This document shows positions 20,114 to 29,050 of a DNA stretch of 64,000 nt, piece by piece (the first letter of the stretch is position 1; every line of letters starts with the position of its first letter). Position numbers and translations under genes: made by a program. Below the pieces are notes generated by a model. That model worked only from the letters and a program-made list of their open reading frames with translations. It was not told where the DNA came from and made no database searches. This DNA is from Chitinophagaceae bacterium (GTDB lineage: Bacteria; Bacteroidota; Bacteroidia; Chitinophagales; Chitinophagaceae): assembly GCA_016713085.1 (NCBI GenBank), contig JADJPV010000002.1, positions 248,001-312,000 of the forward strand, written 5' to 3'.

Positions 20114-21364
20114 ATGTCCAATCAACCACAGACTTTCAGCATCCTTTTTCGGGTTGCTAAAGCAAGAACAAAAAATGGGAAAGCACCCATCTCTGTCCGT
20201 ATTACTGTCAACGGGCAACGAGCAGAAATCTCTACACATCGAACCGTATCGCCATTTGAATGGGATGCAAAAAATCAACTCAGCACCGCAAAGGTTCTGA
20301 AGCAAAGAGTTGAATAACTTTCTTGCTGTTATAAAAGGCAAACTTGTTGGTTGTTATAGCAGGCTGTTATCTGCCAGCGAGTTTTGTTTCTGCTGAAGCA
20401 ATTAAACGAGCTTATACCGGTGTTGTTGAAAAGCCCCGGATGCTGTTAGAGATCATTACGCAACACAACAAGGATATAGCAGCTTTAATCGGGCAGGAAT
20501 ATTCCCGTGCTACCTGGGTGAAATATGAAACTACCCGTAAGCATGTCAAAGACTTTCTGCAGCACAAATACAAACGTGCAGACATCAGTTTAAAGGAATT
20601 GAATATTGAATTTATCTCTGACTTCGATTTCTATCTCAAAACCCAAAAAAAGATTGATCTCAATACCAATGCGAAGTACATAAAGAATTTAAAGAAGATC
20701 ATTAACGAATGTGTTGCAAAAGAACTGGTTACAGAAACATCCTTTCCTTGGATACAAGCTTAAAACAAAACAAACAGAGCGACCTTACCTTTCTGAAACT
20801 GAATTAAAAAATCTTGAAGCGAAAGAATTTACAATTGAGCGGCTCGCACATGTACGTGACATGTTTGTATTCAGTTGTTATACCGGGCTTGCTTTTATTG
20901 ACGTATCTAATCTTACGAAAGATTCAATCACCATAGGGATTGATGGAGAAAGATGGATTTATACAAGCAGACAGAAAACAAAAACTGCCAGCAGGATACC
21001 TCTCCTGCCTCCGGCACTTGCAATCATTGAGAAATACAAAGCCAATCCGCAAGCATGTAACAAAATGAAGCTGTTACCGATTCCTTCTAATCAAAAAGTA
21101 AATGCATATCTGAAAGAGATAGCTGATTTATGTGAGATCAAAAAGCAACTGACTTTCCATATAGCCAGGCACACATTTGCAACAACAGTTGCCTTGACGA
21201 ATGGTGTGCCGATTGAGAGTGTAAGTAAAATGCTTGGGCATAAGAAACTTCAGACCACACAGCATTATGCGAAGATTCTGGACAAGAAAGTGAGTGCAGA
21301 TATGCAGCCGCTTCGTGATAAGTTCAAATCAACTTCAGTAGTAAAAGAACTGACTGGCTCATAG
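20114..21364 (+). CDS. IntDOT-like tyrosine integrase, two frameshifts
   Basis: Joined protein of about 415 residues in three pieces: 20114-20317 (arm-binding domain, MSNQPQTFSILFRVAKARTK), 20344-20763 (core-binding domain, EEYSRATWVKYETT-like) and 20711-21364 (catalytic domain). Motifs seen: CYTGLAFIDVSNL, in which the usual first Arg is absent as in IntDOT, then HIARHTFAT, LGHKKLQTTQHYAKI with the Tyr nucleophile. Breaks lie near 20300-20345 and near 20755. It opens the second mobile region and points into it. Confidence 0.82.
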
Positions 21365-21442
21365 GCCAGTCATTTTAATATTTCATGCACCATCCATACA
21401 CTATCCATGCTTTATCTATACTTAGAACATGGCTTTGTATTG

Positions 21443-21646
21443 TCAAATCAGAAAGGAGTTGACCAACTGTTCATCGATTTTCGTATAAGTGCAAAACTCC
21501 TTTATTGTAATAAAAGTGCCATTTGGCTTGTTGTATTCCTTCCTGATTTTGGCAATGAGTTTTCTGGCCGCCCGTTCTTTACGGCCGGTGATATTCATAA
21601 TGTCTTTTGCATAAATGACTATGCGATTGGGAATCGTTTGCTGCAT
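21443..21646 (-). CDS. Small putative DNA-binding protein
   Basis: 67-residue protein (MQQTIPNRIVIYAKDIMNIT...) with a likely helix-turn-helix in its first half (GRKERAARKLIAKI) and a second helical segment (FCTYTKIDEQLVNSFL). I know similar small proteins near integrases in Bacteroidota but no function. It is antisense to an open frame on the plus strand at 21407-21769, which looks non-coding. Confidence 0.55.
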   Translation of the reverse strand: MQQTIPNRIVIYAKDIMNITGRKERAARKLIAKIRKEYNKPNGTFITIKEFCTYTKIDEQLVNSFLI

Positions 21647-21784
21647 AACCCTGCATGTTCGGAACGCTTGCTTTTAAAGTTGAAAGCTTCATTCTATTCT
21701 TGTGTTGTAAACAATGCAAAGTTATTTATCAGGCGTCGGGTAAATGAATTGCAAAATGTATCAAACTAAAACAATCCAAATCTT

Positions 21785-22543
21785 ATTGCAAGACAAAAAG
21801 GAATTATCAAGCTCGACGGTACGATCGGAGACTTGACTTTTTACAAATCGAAGGATGGCTACTTGGCCAGGGAGAAAGGCGGTGTACCTGCTGACCGTAT
21901 CGCCAATGATCCTGCGTTTCAGCGGACCCGTGAAAACGGTGCTGAATTTGGCCGTGCAGGTAAAGCAGGAAAAATGTTACGGACTTCATTACGTGCATTG
22001 TTACAAAACACTGCCGACAGTCGCATGGTGAGCAGGTTAACAACTGCATTTGTAAAAGTGATCCAGGAAGATGCAACGAACCCTCGTGGTATGCGCAATG
22101 TGATCGATGGTGAAGCAGAACTCTTACAAGGTTTTGATTTCAACGCAAATGGTAAACTTGGCACCACCATTTATGCACCATTCACATCAACGATTGATCG
22201 TGCGGCCGGTACACTTGTAGTGAACATGGTTTCATTCGTTCCTTTGAACATGATTGCTGCACCGGGCGGTGCAACACATTTTAAAATTATTTCTGCCGGT
22301 TCAGAAGTTGATTTTGAAAACGAAGTGTTTGTGGTGGATACACAATCAACTGCAATCCTTCCATGGGATGCTGTTGCTACTGCCGTGATCAACCTGAGCA
22401 ATGCAGTAACGCCAAACAGCACAAAGCCGCTTTTCCTTGCGCTTGGTATTGAGTTTTACCAAGAAGTGAATGGTCAAATGTATGCGTTGAAAAACGGTGC
22501 ATTCAATGCGTTGAACCTTGTGAAGGTGGATGGTGGTGTTTAA
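21785..22543 (+). CDS. Conserved hypothetical protein, start uncertain
   Basis: About 252 residues. The frame extends upstream of the first ATG (21833) through ARQKGIIKLDGTIGDLTFYK to a stop at 21767, but no ATG precedes it; ATT at 21785 stands where ATG would be expected, so a base is probably wrong there. Segments include DGYLAREKGGV and GTPADRI-like VPADRIANDPAFQRT. The family occurs in Bacteroidota mobile regions and its function is unknown. It is followed after a CCTTCGGCTTCGCTCAGG repeat by the DUF5675 cassette. Confidence 0.65.
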   Translation: MARQKGIIKLDGTIGDLTFYKSKDGYLAREKGGVPADRIANDPAFQRTRENGAEFGRAGKAGKMLRTSLRALLQNTADSRMVSRLTTAFVKVIQEDATNPRGMRNVIDGEAELLQGFDFNANGKLGTTIYAPFTSTIDRAAGTLVVNMVSFVPLNMIAAPGGATHFKIISAGSEVDFENEVFVVDTQSTAILPWDAVATAVINLSNAVTPNSTKPLFLALGIEFYQEVNGQMYALKNGAFNALNLVKVDGGV

Positions 22544-22563
22544 CCCTTCGGCTTCGCTCAGGG
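22544..22563. repeat. Dispersed CCTTCG...CTCAGG repeat
   Basis: CCCTTCGGCTTCGCTCAGGG, an imperfect palindrome right after a stop codon, followed by GGTGAATGGTGAGT-type sequence. Relatives lie at 31482, 32317, 32346, 33977, 34006, 36713, 36825 and 36854. Confidence 0.7.
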
Positions 22564-22628
22564 TGAATGGTGAGTCGTGAGTGGCGAATGAAAGCCGTCC
22601 GTTTTTTAATCTTAAAATCCTATGAAAG

Positions 22629-23030
22629 ATGGAACTGGAATTGATCAGAACATATTTTCCTGACGGCACGAACGGAGAGTTGCTCCATAATAACAAGCGG
22701 GTATGTTTTACAATTGAACTGCCCTGGCTTGCGCATAAACAAAGAGCATCGTGTATTCCGGAAGGAAGATATGAACTGACTAAGCGATACAGTCCAAGGT
22801 TCGGGCATCATTTACTTGTGAATAATGTAGCTAAACGTCATTTGATTTTACTGCATGCCGCAAATGATGCATTAAAAGAACTGCAAGGCTGTATCGCTCC
22901 GGTTTCTGTTTGTACCGGCGAAGGAAAAGGGAACAACTCAATGCTTGCACTAAAAAAGCTGCTTGCAGTTACATCCATTGAGTTTGAGAAAGGCAACAAA
23001 GTATTTCTAACTATAAAATCTGTAAACTGA
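22629..23030 (+). CDS. DUF5675 family protein
   Basis: 133 residues with the DUF5675 pattern: FTIELPW, ASCIPEGRYEL, GHHLLVNNV and the central LHAANDALKELQGCIAP segment. The family is common in phages and mobile elements; its activity is not established. The stop overlaps the next start by one base (TGATG), so three genes are translationally coupled: this one and two small hydrophobic proteins. Confidence 0.82.
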   Translation: MELELIRTYFPDGTNGELLHNNKRVCFTIELPWLAHKQRASCIPEGRYELTKRYSPRFGHHLLVNNVAKRHLILLHAANDALKELQGCIAPVSVCTGEGKGNNSMLALKKLLAVTSIEFEKGNKVFLTIKSVN

Positions 23031-23239
23031 TGAAACAACTTATTCAACGTGTGCAAGCACCAACACCAAAATTCTTCAAGAAGCTTCGAACAATCGGGAT
23101 TACATTGGCTGCAGTGGCCACAACAATTGTTGCAGCACCTGTGGCGCTGCCAGCGGTGATTATTAAAGTAGCTGGTTACTTAGCTGTGGCAAGTGGTGTA
23201 TTGAGTGCAGTTAGTCAGACTGCAGTGGAGGGAGAATAA
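23030..23239 (+). CDS. Small hydrophobic protein (holin-like?)
   Basis: 69 residues with a basic N-terminus (MKQLIQRVQAPTPKFFKKL) and an alanine/valine-rich membrane stretch at about 23-62. Overlaps its neighbours by one base on both sides. Size and position after DUF5675 recall lysis-type cassettes, but there is no sequence proof of holin function. Confidence 0.6.
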   Translation: MKQLIQRVQAPTPKFFKKLRTIGITLAAVATTIVAAPVALPAVIIKVAGYLAVASGVLSAVSQTAVEGE

Positions 23240-23421
23240 TGCAACAGTATTTTGATAATACAACGAAAGCTGGAACTGCCGCTGGAACGTTGCTTTCAAT
23301 CTTCGCAAATATCAACAGCGAAGATCTTATTAAGACTGCAGTGTTAGCTGCAGTTGGTGCAGTAGTGAGTTTTGCGGTCACTTTGTTATTGAAGCTTCTT
23401 GCAAAACGACTGAAAAAATAA
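23239..23421 (+). CDS. Small membrane protein
   Basis: 60 residues with one membrane helix at about 34-56 (TAVLAAVGAVVSFAVTLLLK) and a basic end (LAKRLKK). Starts inside the previous stop codon (TAATG). Followed by a terminator at 23452. Confidence 0.6.
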   Translation: MQQYFDNTTKAGTAAGTLLSIFANINSEDLIKTAVLAAVGAVVSFAVTLLLKLLAKRLKK

Positions 23422-23451
23422 TTGCTTCTATTGTGGTGATCTGAAGTGATG

Positions 23452-23478
23452 GCCTCCTGATTCTTCAGGAGGCTTTTT
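23452..23478 (+). terminator. Rho-independent terminator after the DUF5675 cassette
   Basis: GCCTCCTGA pairs with TCAGGAGGC across a TTCT loop, followed by TTTTT. Confidence 0.8.
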
Positions 23479-23541
23479 GTATTCCGAAATGTCTGTTTTA
23501 ATTTAGACAAAAAGCCAATCAATGATGAATGCCCGTAGTAT

Positions 23542-25253
23542 TTGAGTTACCGAGAATTTTACAATTCGCAACCACCTTCCGACAGTTTAGCCTTTATTCG
23601 AAAATATCCAACAGATATTATTATTCTATACTTATCGAAAATTAATGCGCTAATATTCCTGGATGGCGATAGTAATTTATCAACATTAAAGAAAATTCTT
23701 CTACAGTGTTTCCCGTTTTTAGATAATAAAAGAAGAAACCGGCTTGCCGAATTGATGAAGGATAGTGAATCATTGGAGGATGGCTCACATTTCTTTTCAC
23801 CTCAAGCTATATCAAAATTAATAGGTATTTGTTTATCTAATTATCGAGCTGAATATCCTGATGAGGAAGCGGATGAAAGTAACTTGCAAAACGATCTGTG
23901 GGATAATATTCTTTTAGCAAATCAAATTTATTATGACCAACTAACAGATTCCGATGACATCTGTAGTTACTCTGGAATTTGGAAACTCGGGATGATGCAG
24001 CAATTTTATATCAGGAGATTTATTGTATTGCATTATATCGGAAATGTTGAGGTTCTTCTATTTTATAAGTTTATCAGAAGGGAAATTCCAAATGGCAGCA
24101 GATTTATTGGTGAATTTATCCAAAACCTTGGCCTCAGTGATTTTTTTCAGTATGCTAAAATAGTTATGAAGATTTTGAAACAAAGTATGGACCAGTTTAA
24201 AGAGGATGAGAACGCCAAATGGTCCTTAGAACTTAATGAGCAGCAGCAGAAGATAATGGAGGCATTTTCATATAGAAGAAGTAATCTTCCGGCGAATAAT
24301 GATGAGTTTACAATACATAAACACATCATGACTCATCCTATCTACTTTATCCTGGACGAACATCCTGTAATATTAGATTTTAATTTTCTTTCCTATATCG
24401 CTGAACTCTCCTTAACCTACAACTTTCACAAACACACTTCTATACGGGAAGAAAAAAGGTGGAAAACATTTGGTGATTTTAAGGGCTGGCTTGGGAAGAA
24501 ATATTACGAAGAGTTTGTTTCGGAATTATTACTTAAGGGTATGTTTAAAGAACCTGAATTTATATTATGGAATGATAAGGAAGGATCTCCAATTGATTTC
24601 ATGATTGTTAATGACAGGGATATCTATCTTATAGAAGTAAAAAGCAGTGACCTGCCACGAATTGTATTAGAGGAAATTGATGAGAATGGATTTAAGGATT
24701 TTCTGGATAAAAATTTTGCATCCAGCAAAGAAAACGGACTTCGAAATTTTGGTGTTTGTCAAATTGCAAAGGCATTAGATGATATTGCTAACAGCAATAA
24801 ATATGATTCATTGTTGACCTATCCAACGAAGAAAAGAAAACACAGGATATACCCAATAATCATACATACAGAAAAGGCAATTGATATAGCAGGCGTAAAC
24901 AGTTATTTACAAGATGTTTTGAAAATGAAGCGAAAAACATTACCGAAAAATTCGATAAAATACATCCAGTTACATTAATCAGCATTTCGACATTAATTGA
25001 GAAAATGGCAGTTATAAAAGAGAACCCTCATATACTTAAAGAATGGATTAGGAGTTATTGGAGAAGGTGTTCTTCAAATAAAAAATCTTTTAAACGTTCA
25101 GGTGATCCGAATCAGTTTTATAATTCATGCAATACATTCGGTGATTTTTTGCGGGTCATTACTAAAGATTATCCAACGAGAGAAAGCTTCAGAACACTTG
25201 TCACTGAATTGGATTTGGACCCAATATCTACAAATGGATTTAAAGCTTCTTGA
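23542..25253 (+). CDS. PDDEXK-type nuclease, candidate defence protein, one frameshift
   Basis: The first open frame encodes 478 residues ending at 24978. Its start is 23542; upstream frame is closed. Residues about 353-372 read SPIDFMIVNDRDIYLIEVKSS, the D...ExK core of PDDEXK nucleases, after a KKYYEEFVSELLLKGMF helix. The run of five A at 24946-24950 breaks the frame: six restore KKFDKIHPVTLISISTLIEK and the protein continues to 25253, about 570 residues. The N-terminal 300 residues are helical and not recognised. It stands alone between two terminators in an accessory region. No family name can be given. Confidence 0.65.
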
Positions 25254-25288
25254 GAGAGTATCCAGCAAAATCATTATATCAACAATAT

Positions 25289-25320
25289 AAAAGTGCCCAA
25301 AATATGGGGCACTTTTATTT
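25289..25320 (+). terminator. Rho-independent terminator
   Basis: AAAAGTGCCC pairs with GGGCACTTTT around an 8-base loop, followed by ATTT. Ends the nuclease transcript. Confidence 0.8.
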
Positions 25321-25842
25321 GCAGCCTTAAAATGGCAAGGCTGCAAGCTGACGACGGCCAGAAGGATAACACCAGATAAACCAGCCTGATGCCAACTGGT
25401 AAACCTTAATGAATGGCAATGGGCGATAGTGAACCGGATGCCGCTGAAAATGCCTGCTGAATGCAATGGCCGGAACCGCAGGAACAGGAAGCGGAATGTA
25501 AGCAATGCTGAATGGACAAACCGACATGCGGCGACGTGTGATGATGCGAAGTTGCTTTTGCATAAAAGTGATTTTTAGAAGCATATCACAGTGAAGGCAG
25601 CAACGAAAACCAAAAGGAAACGGAATAAAAGAAGGGTCAGAGAATAGGTCAGTGTTTATGCCGTAGTCTTTTTGTTTTGTTATCAGGGTATGTTTATCAG
25701 CCTGCCGAAACTATCTTAGCTGAATAAAAACACGGTCACAGCAAAAGCACTATGGCACACCGTTAGTCAGTATGGTTGCTCCTTCTTCATTTGCTTTCCA
25801 GGTCCGGTTGTCAGGTACTCATACATCAGCAAAGTATGCCCC
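25317..25842 (+). other. Purine-rich non-coding stretch between terminators
   Basis: About 520 bases without a credible protein. The plus strand is rich in G and A up to about 25640, with many short GAATG/GGAA words. It starts after one terminator and ends at another (25836) that has its T-run on the plus strand, so an untranslated plus-strand transcript is possible. Confidence 0.35.
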
Positions 25843-25860
25843 TTATTTAGGGGCATTTTT
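25836..25860 (+). terminator. Rho-independent terminator
   Basis: ATGCCCC pairs with GGGGCAT across TTATTTA, followed by TTTTT on the plus strand. The stop codon of the minus-strand gene lies in the loop. Confidence 0.7.
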
Positions 25861-26385
25861 AATTTGCTGAAAGTACTGTTGCAACAAAGTTTTTTGCAGG
25901 TGTTCTGTTGCTGCAACCTGCTGCAAGAGAGTTGCTTTTAATTTGCTGCACTTTTCAAGTGAGGAAAGAATTTCCTGAAAGCGTTTCCAATTTGGATGAA
26001 TGAGTTGGGCAACCTCCCTGATGCAAGTGCGGACATCTTCCAAATTGATGTAAGGAATAACAGAACCCCGCTGATACACTTTAAACTTACCTGATTGATG
26101 TAAACCATAAACAAGCCAAAAGAAGAATTTGTAATACTCTTCATTTGAGCAAGTGGCAATAAATGAATTAGGCCATGGAGTTAAAGAAGGTTTGCCAGCA
26201 TTGTTGCCTTTACAAAGAATAAAAAACGAGTGTTGCGGAATGGAAGCATTTTGATGATAGCAACGAACCATTGGATACATCATAAATTTTGTAACGCTGT
26301 TTTTTGCTATGCGGCAAGACACCACATTTGGCCAGCGATAGGCAACCAAAATGCAGGGTGGGCAGGAAGGCAAGGTTTTTTGCAT
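25843..26385 (-). CDS. Hypothetical protein of Bacteroidota mobile elements
   Basis: 180 residues. The middle reads SFFILCKGNNAGKPSLTPWPNSF and CSNEEYYKFFFWLVYGLH, recalling a family (possibly DUF6943) seen in conjugative elements. The C-terminal third is a predicted coiled coil (LKATLLQQVAATEHLQKTLL). No function can be assigned. The start at 26385 is the first ATG of the frame; the first 50 residues are less typical and translation might start later. Confidence 0.6.
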   Translation of the reverse strand: MQKTLPSCPPCILVAYRWPNVVSCRIAKNSVTKFMMYPMVRCYHQNASIPQHSFFILCKGNNAGKPSLTPWPNSFIATCSNEEYYKFFFWLVYGLHQSGKFKVYQRGSVIPYINLEDVRTCIREVAQLIHPNWKRFQEILSSLEKCSKLKATLLQQVAATEHLQKTLLQQYFQQIKNAPK

Positions 26386-26598
26386 AAAAAATACTACCCG
26401 GAGTGAGTATAAATTAGCGAAGCAAAAAACGAAATGAAGGGCTGGAGATTTTTTTGCAAAAACCTTAAGGCAAACGGAACGAAGTGTAGTGCAGACCTTG
26501 CCGACTAAAGGAGCATAACTTGCCTATTCGCTGGACAGGGTGATTTAAGAAGAAACGGAAAGGTTACTAAAGCTTAAAAGGATTGACAGGATGAGCTA

Positions 26599-27141
26599 TC
26601 AGGATTTTAAGAATACCGATAACTTGTATTCATTCATTTGTTTAGTTCCTTCGTTGAATTGGAAGCCAACAATTATATTTTGCAAATGAGCGATAGAATC
26701 TATAGTTAAACAGAATTTATCTACACTACACAATGCCCATTCAATGTAGTTCTGATCTTGAAGAAAGACTGCTTCAACTGTTTCGCCCTTATATTTACCA
26801 AAGATGAATTTTGAATTAAAAGTGTAAATAGATTTATTTGGTTTCTTTTTCGGGGCGGTAATTGTTATGCCTTTATTTATTTCAGCATCTTCAGCAAGTG
26901 ACCACTGGTAATTTCCACAACATGGAATCAGTTTTTCAGAAATCCATTCCTTATCATACTCATAGTGAGTAGACTATATCACTCTTATAGTTGGGTAGCC
27001 ATATGCTTTCCCATAGGGCATTTTATCACACTCAACCTTTTCCACAATAGTATAATACTCTTCAGTCCAGTTCGCTCGTCTTACAGCAAAAGGGGTTTGG
27101 CGACCTATTTTATCCCAGATTTCGAAAATATTTAAATTCAT
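26599..27141 (-). pseudogene. Hypothetical protein with internal TAG
   Basis: A continuous minus-strand frame of about 180 codons from ATG 27141 (MNLNIFEIWDKIGRQTPFAV) to TGA at 26599, interrupted once by TAG at 26974-26976 (read GTG ATA TAG TCT). Both sides stay in frame, so it is one gene with a nonsense change. The second half contains FIFGKYKGETVEAVFLQDQN and YIEWAL, resembling the small DUF3820-type module seen at the end of exonuclease-like proteins. One base change or sequencing error explains it. It lies just downstream of the TIR-like gene in the same direction. Confidence 0.6.
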
Positions 27142-27161
27142 AATATTAGCGGCAATGTATG

Positions 27162-28199
27162 TTATAGTGTGTTTTTCTTAACGCCCATTACCAGGTTTCT
27201 ATAACTGGCTTTGACTTTCTCACCTTGCAGATATAACTGATCTTGTACCTTAAGAACTCTATTGTCAGCTTCTCGCCAAGTTTCATTCTGAAAGGGATCT
27301 TTATGAATAGTATAAACTTGACTTTGTTTATAAGAAAATGACTCTTCTTCTGTCAGTTCTTCACCAGTCATAATTTGAGAAGGATAGCCTGTGCCACTTC
27401 TGTCTTTTAAATGAAATTTTGTGGAGCAGATACTATTAAAGGAATTTAATTCAATAATAAATAATCGAATTAAATTGTCCAGTTCGGAGTCAATGAAATA
27501 ATTAGCTGTGCTGTCGTAAAATTCAGATAAGTCATCCCAAATGTCTAAATAGTATTTGTTTGTGAACAAGCTATTCACAGCTAAAGAAATACTATCAAAA
27601 AGAATTTGTTCTGAGCATATTTCTGTGTAACTGTGAAATATTTCCTTGTCGTGTTTTCTGTGATCATTCTTTGCTTGAGCAACAGTTATTTTGTCATAAT
27701 TGATAACGATAGTTTCAATTGCAAGAATCAAAGTTTGAATCAGTTTATCTTTTTCAAATTTGCTACTTCCATTAAAAGTGGATATTCTATGTCCTCTAAT
27801 ATCAAACGGCAGATCTTCAGTCTTTCCATAATTAAGGTTGTTCACACAAATAATCCTTTCCCATCCCAAAAGTTGAACTGCATAGCCTAATTCAATTAAA
27901 ACATTTGGGTTTGGTGTTTCCCTATTTTTCGAGAAGATATTTAGTAACGATTTATTTACAATTGAAACATCACAGATAAAAATGTCACTTAAATCAATCT
28001 TGTCAAATATTGTCTTAGTTATAGCAGGACTGCCGCTTTTGTTTTTAGTATCTCTATCAAGGTTGATTTCCAAATTAAGAACTGCCTTGTGTTTTCTTGT
28101 AAGCTCTTTAATAGCTTTCTCAATACACTGTAGGATAAAATTTCTATTAGATTTTATATCAGATTGCCAGGAATAAAAAATTGTAAAATTATTTTTCAT
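27162..28199 (-). CDS. TIR-like / nucleotide-processing domain protein
   Basis: 345 residues. The N-terminal 150 form a Rossmann-like fold with TIR-like features: FYSWQSDIKSNRNFI at residue 8, DLSDIFICDVSIV at about 70, NPNVLIELGYAV at about 97 with a conserved-looking Glu, and a strand IICVNN. This resembles TIR-like nucleotide-processing proteins that act in NAD-depletion defence. The C-terminal half is helical and unrecognised. It is followed by the broken gene at 26599. Intact frame; function is inference. Confidence 0.65.
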   Translation of the reverse strand: MKNNFTIFYSWQSDIKSNRNFILQCIEKAIKELTRKHKAVLNLEINLDRDTKNKSGSPAITKTIFDKIDLSDIFICDVSIVNKSLLNIFSKNRETPNPNVLIELGYAVQLLGWERIICVNNLNYGKTEDLPFDIRGHRISTFNGSSKFEKDKLIQTLILAIETIVINYDKITVAQAKNDHRKHDKEIFHSYTEICSEQILFDSISLAVNSLFTNKYYLDIWDDLSEFYDSTANYFIDSELDNLIRLFIIELNSFNSICSTKFHLKDRSGTGYPSQIMTGEELTEEESFSYKQSQVYTIHKDPFQNETWREADNRVLKVQDQLYLQGEKVKASYRNLVMGVKKNTL

Positions 28200-28237
28200 C
28201 TAAAGAAGAGTGTAAAAAGTAAGCTGTAATATTTTTG

Positions 28238-28295
28238 TTACGAAATCGTATTAACAGATTTATCAAATCAAGCTAATGTAATTCGTATTTACGAA
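28238..28295. promoter_or_regulatory. Possible operator upstream of the TIR-like gene
   Basis: TTCGTATTTACGAA (28282-28295) is a perfect 14-base palindrome, and a related TACGAAAT word lies at 28240. Position 40-95 bases upstream of the TIR-like start suits a regulator site. No consensus known to me. Confidence 0.3.
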
Positions 28296-28320
28296 AAATA
28301 AAAAGGCATTGTTTATCGCA

Positions 28321-29050
28321 TTGCCGGTAAAAGCGCCTGCGGCAAAAAAGAAGCATAGCCCGCCGGTAGTAACGGCGGAGAAGGGTGGGCAGCAAAGCGA
28401 GCCATAAGGAGCCGGAGAGAGGAACGAACGGAGGTGACGGCGAGCCCCCGAAAGGGGCCAGTAGTAAATGCCGCCTTCAAGCGGCAGATGCTGGCTACAT
28501 AGGAAGCCGCCGTAGTAATTTACCCGTCAGGGTACGGAGGCGGCGGACGTATGCAAGTGAACTGATGTGCAGCTTTGCGAACTGGAGGTACGACAGAAGC
28601 AATTAGCAGCGCACAGCGAACGCAGCCTGAAGGGGCGGCCGGCGAGCAAAAAAGTGTGGCAGCGGGTGGACTGAACAGTACTGAATGAAACCCGACGGAA
28701 TGGAGTGAAATGTAACCCGGTGAGCGGTGTGTGCTGGCTTGCGGAAGTGCATTTGCATCCTGCCGTGTTGTGGATTTGTGGTTAGATCAGGATGCAAGGC
28801 ACTGAAGCAGTAAAGTTGAAGCGAACGAGGTGGAATGAAACGTAATGAAGGAGTGGTTGAGTGAAGGGCTGTGAAGGACACAGGAGCTGCCGTGAGGAAT
28901 GAGGAGGAGCTGCAAGCAGTATGACAAACTGCGAAGTGAAACGGAGCACCCAAAGACATGATGAGGAACGAAGAATGCGAAGGGCATTGCAGCTATAAAA
29001 ATGCCTGTAAGGAATAACCATTGTATTCATTTTTTTTGCTGCAATGGTTT
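28321..29050 (+). ncRNA. Putative large structured non-coding RNA
   Basis: Purine-rich plus strand, locally much richer in G+C than the flanks, with no convincing protein. Three hairpins share the word GTAGTAA: CCGCCG/CGGCGG at 28360-28378 with GTAGTAA as its loop; GCCAG/CTGGC (28457-28495) enclosing TGCCGC/GCGGCA; and GCCGCC/GGCGGC (28506-28544) enclosing TACCC/GGGTA with loop GTCA. CCCC-GAAA-GGGG (28446-28457) is a tetraloop hairpin. Farther on, TTGCATCCTG pairs with CAGGATGCAA (28753-28807) and CATTGCAGC with GCTGCAATG (28985-29046). No reverse transcriptase or IscB-type gene adjoins it. I do not recognise a known RNA class; ends are approximate. Confidence 0.5.

Noticed and set aside
28385..28606. 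73-codon plus-strand open frame in the structured region
   Set aside because: Its sequence follows the hairpins and repeated G/A words; Arg/Gly/Ser-rich composition without protein character, so an RNA is more likely.
28321..29050. Group II intron, retron or IscB-linked RNA
   Set aside because: No reverse transcriptase or IscB/IsrB gene is nearby and no recognisable domain V; kept as an unclassified structured RNA.
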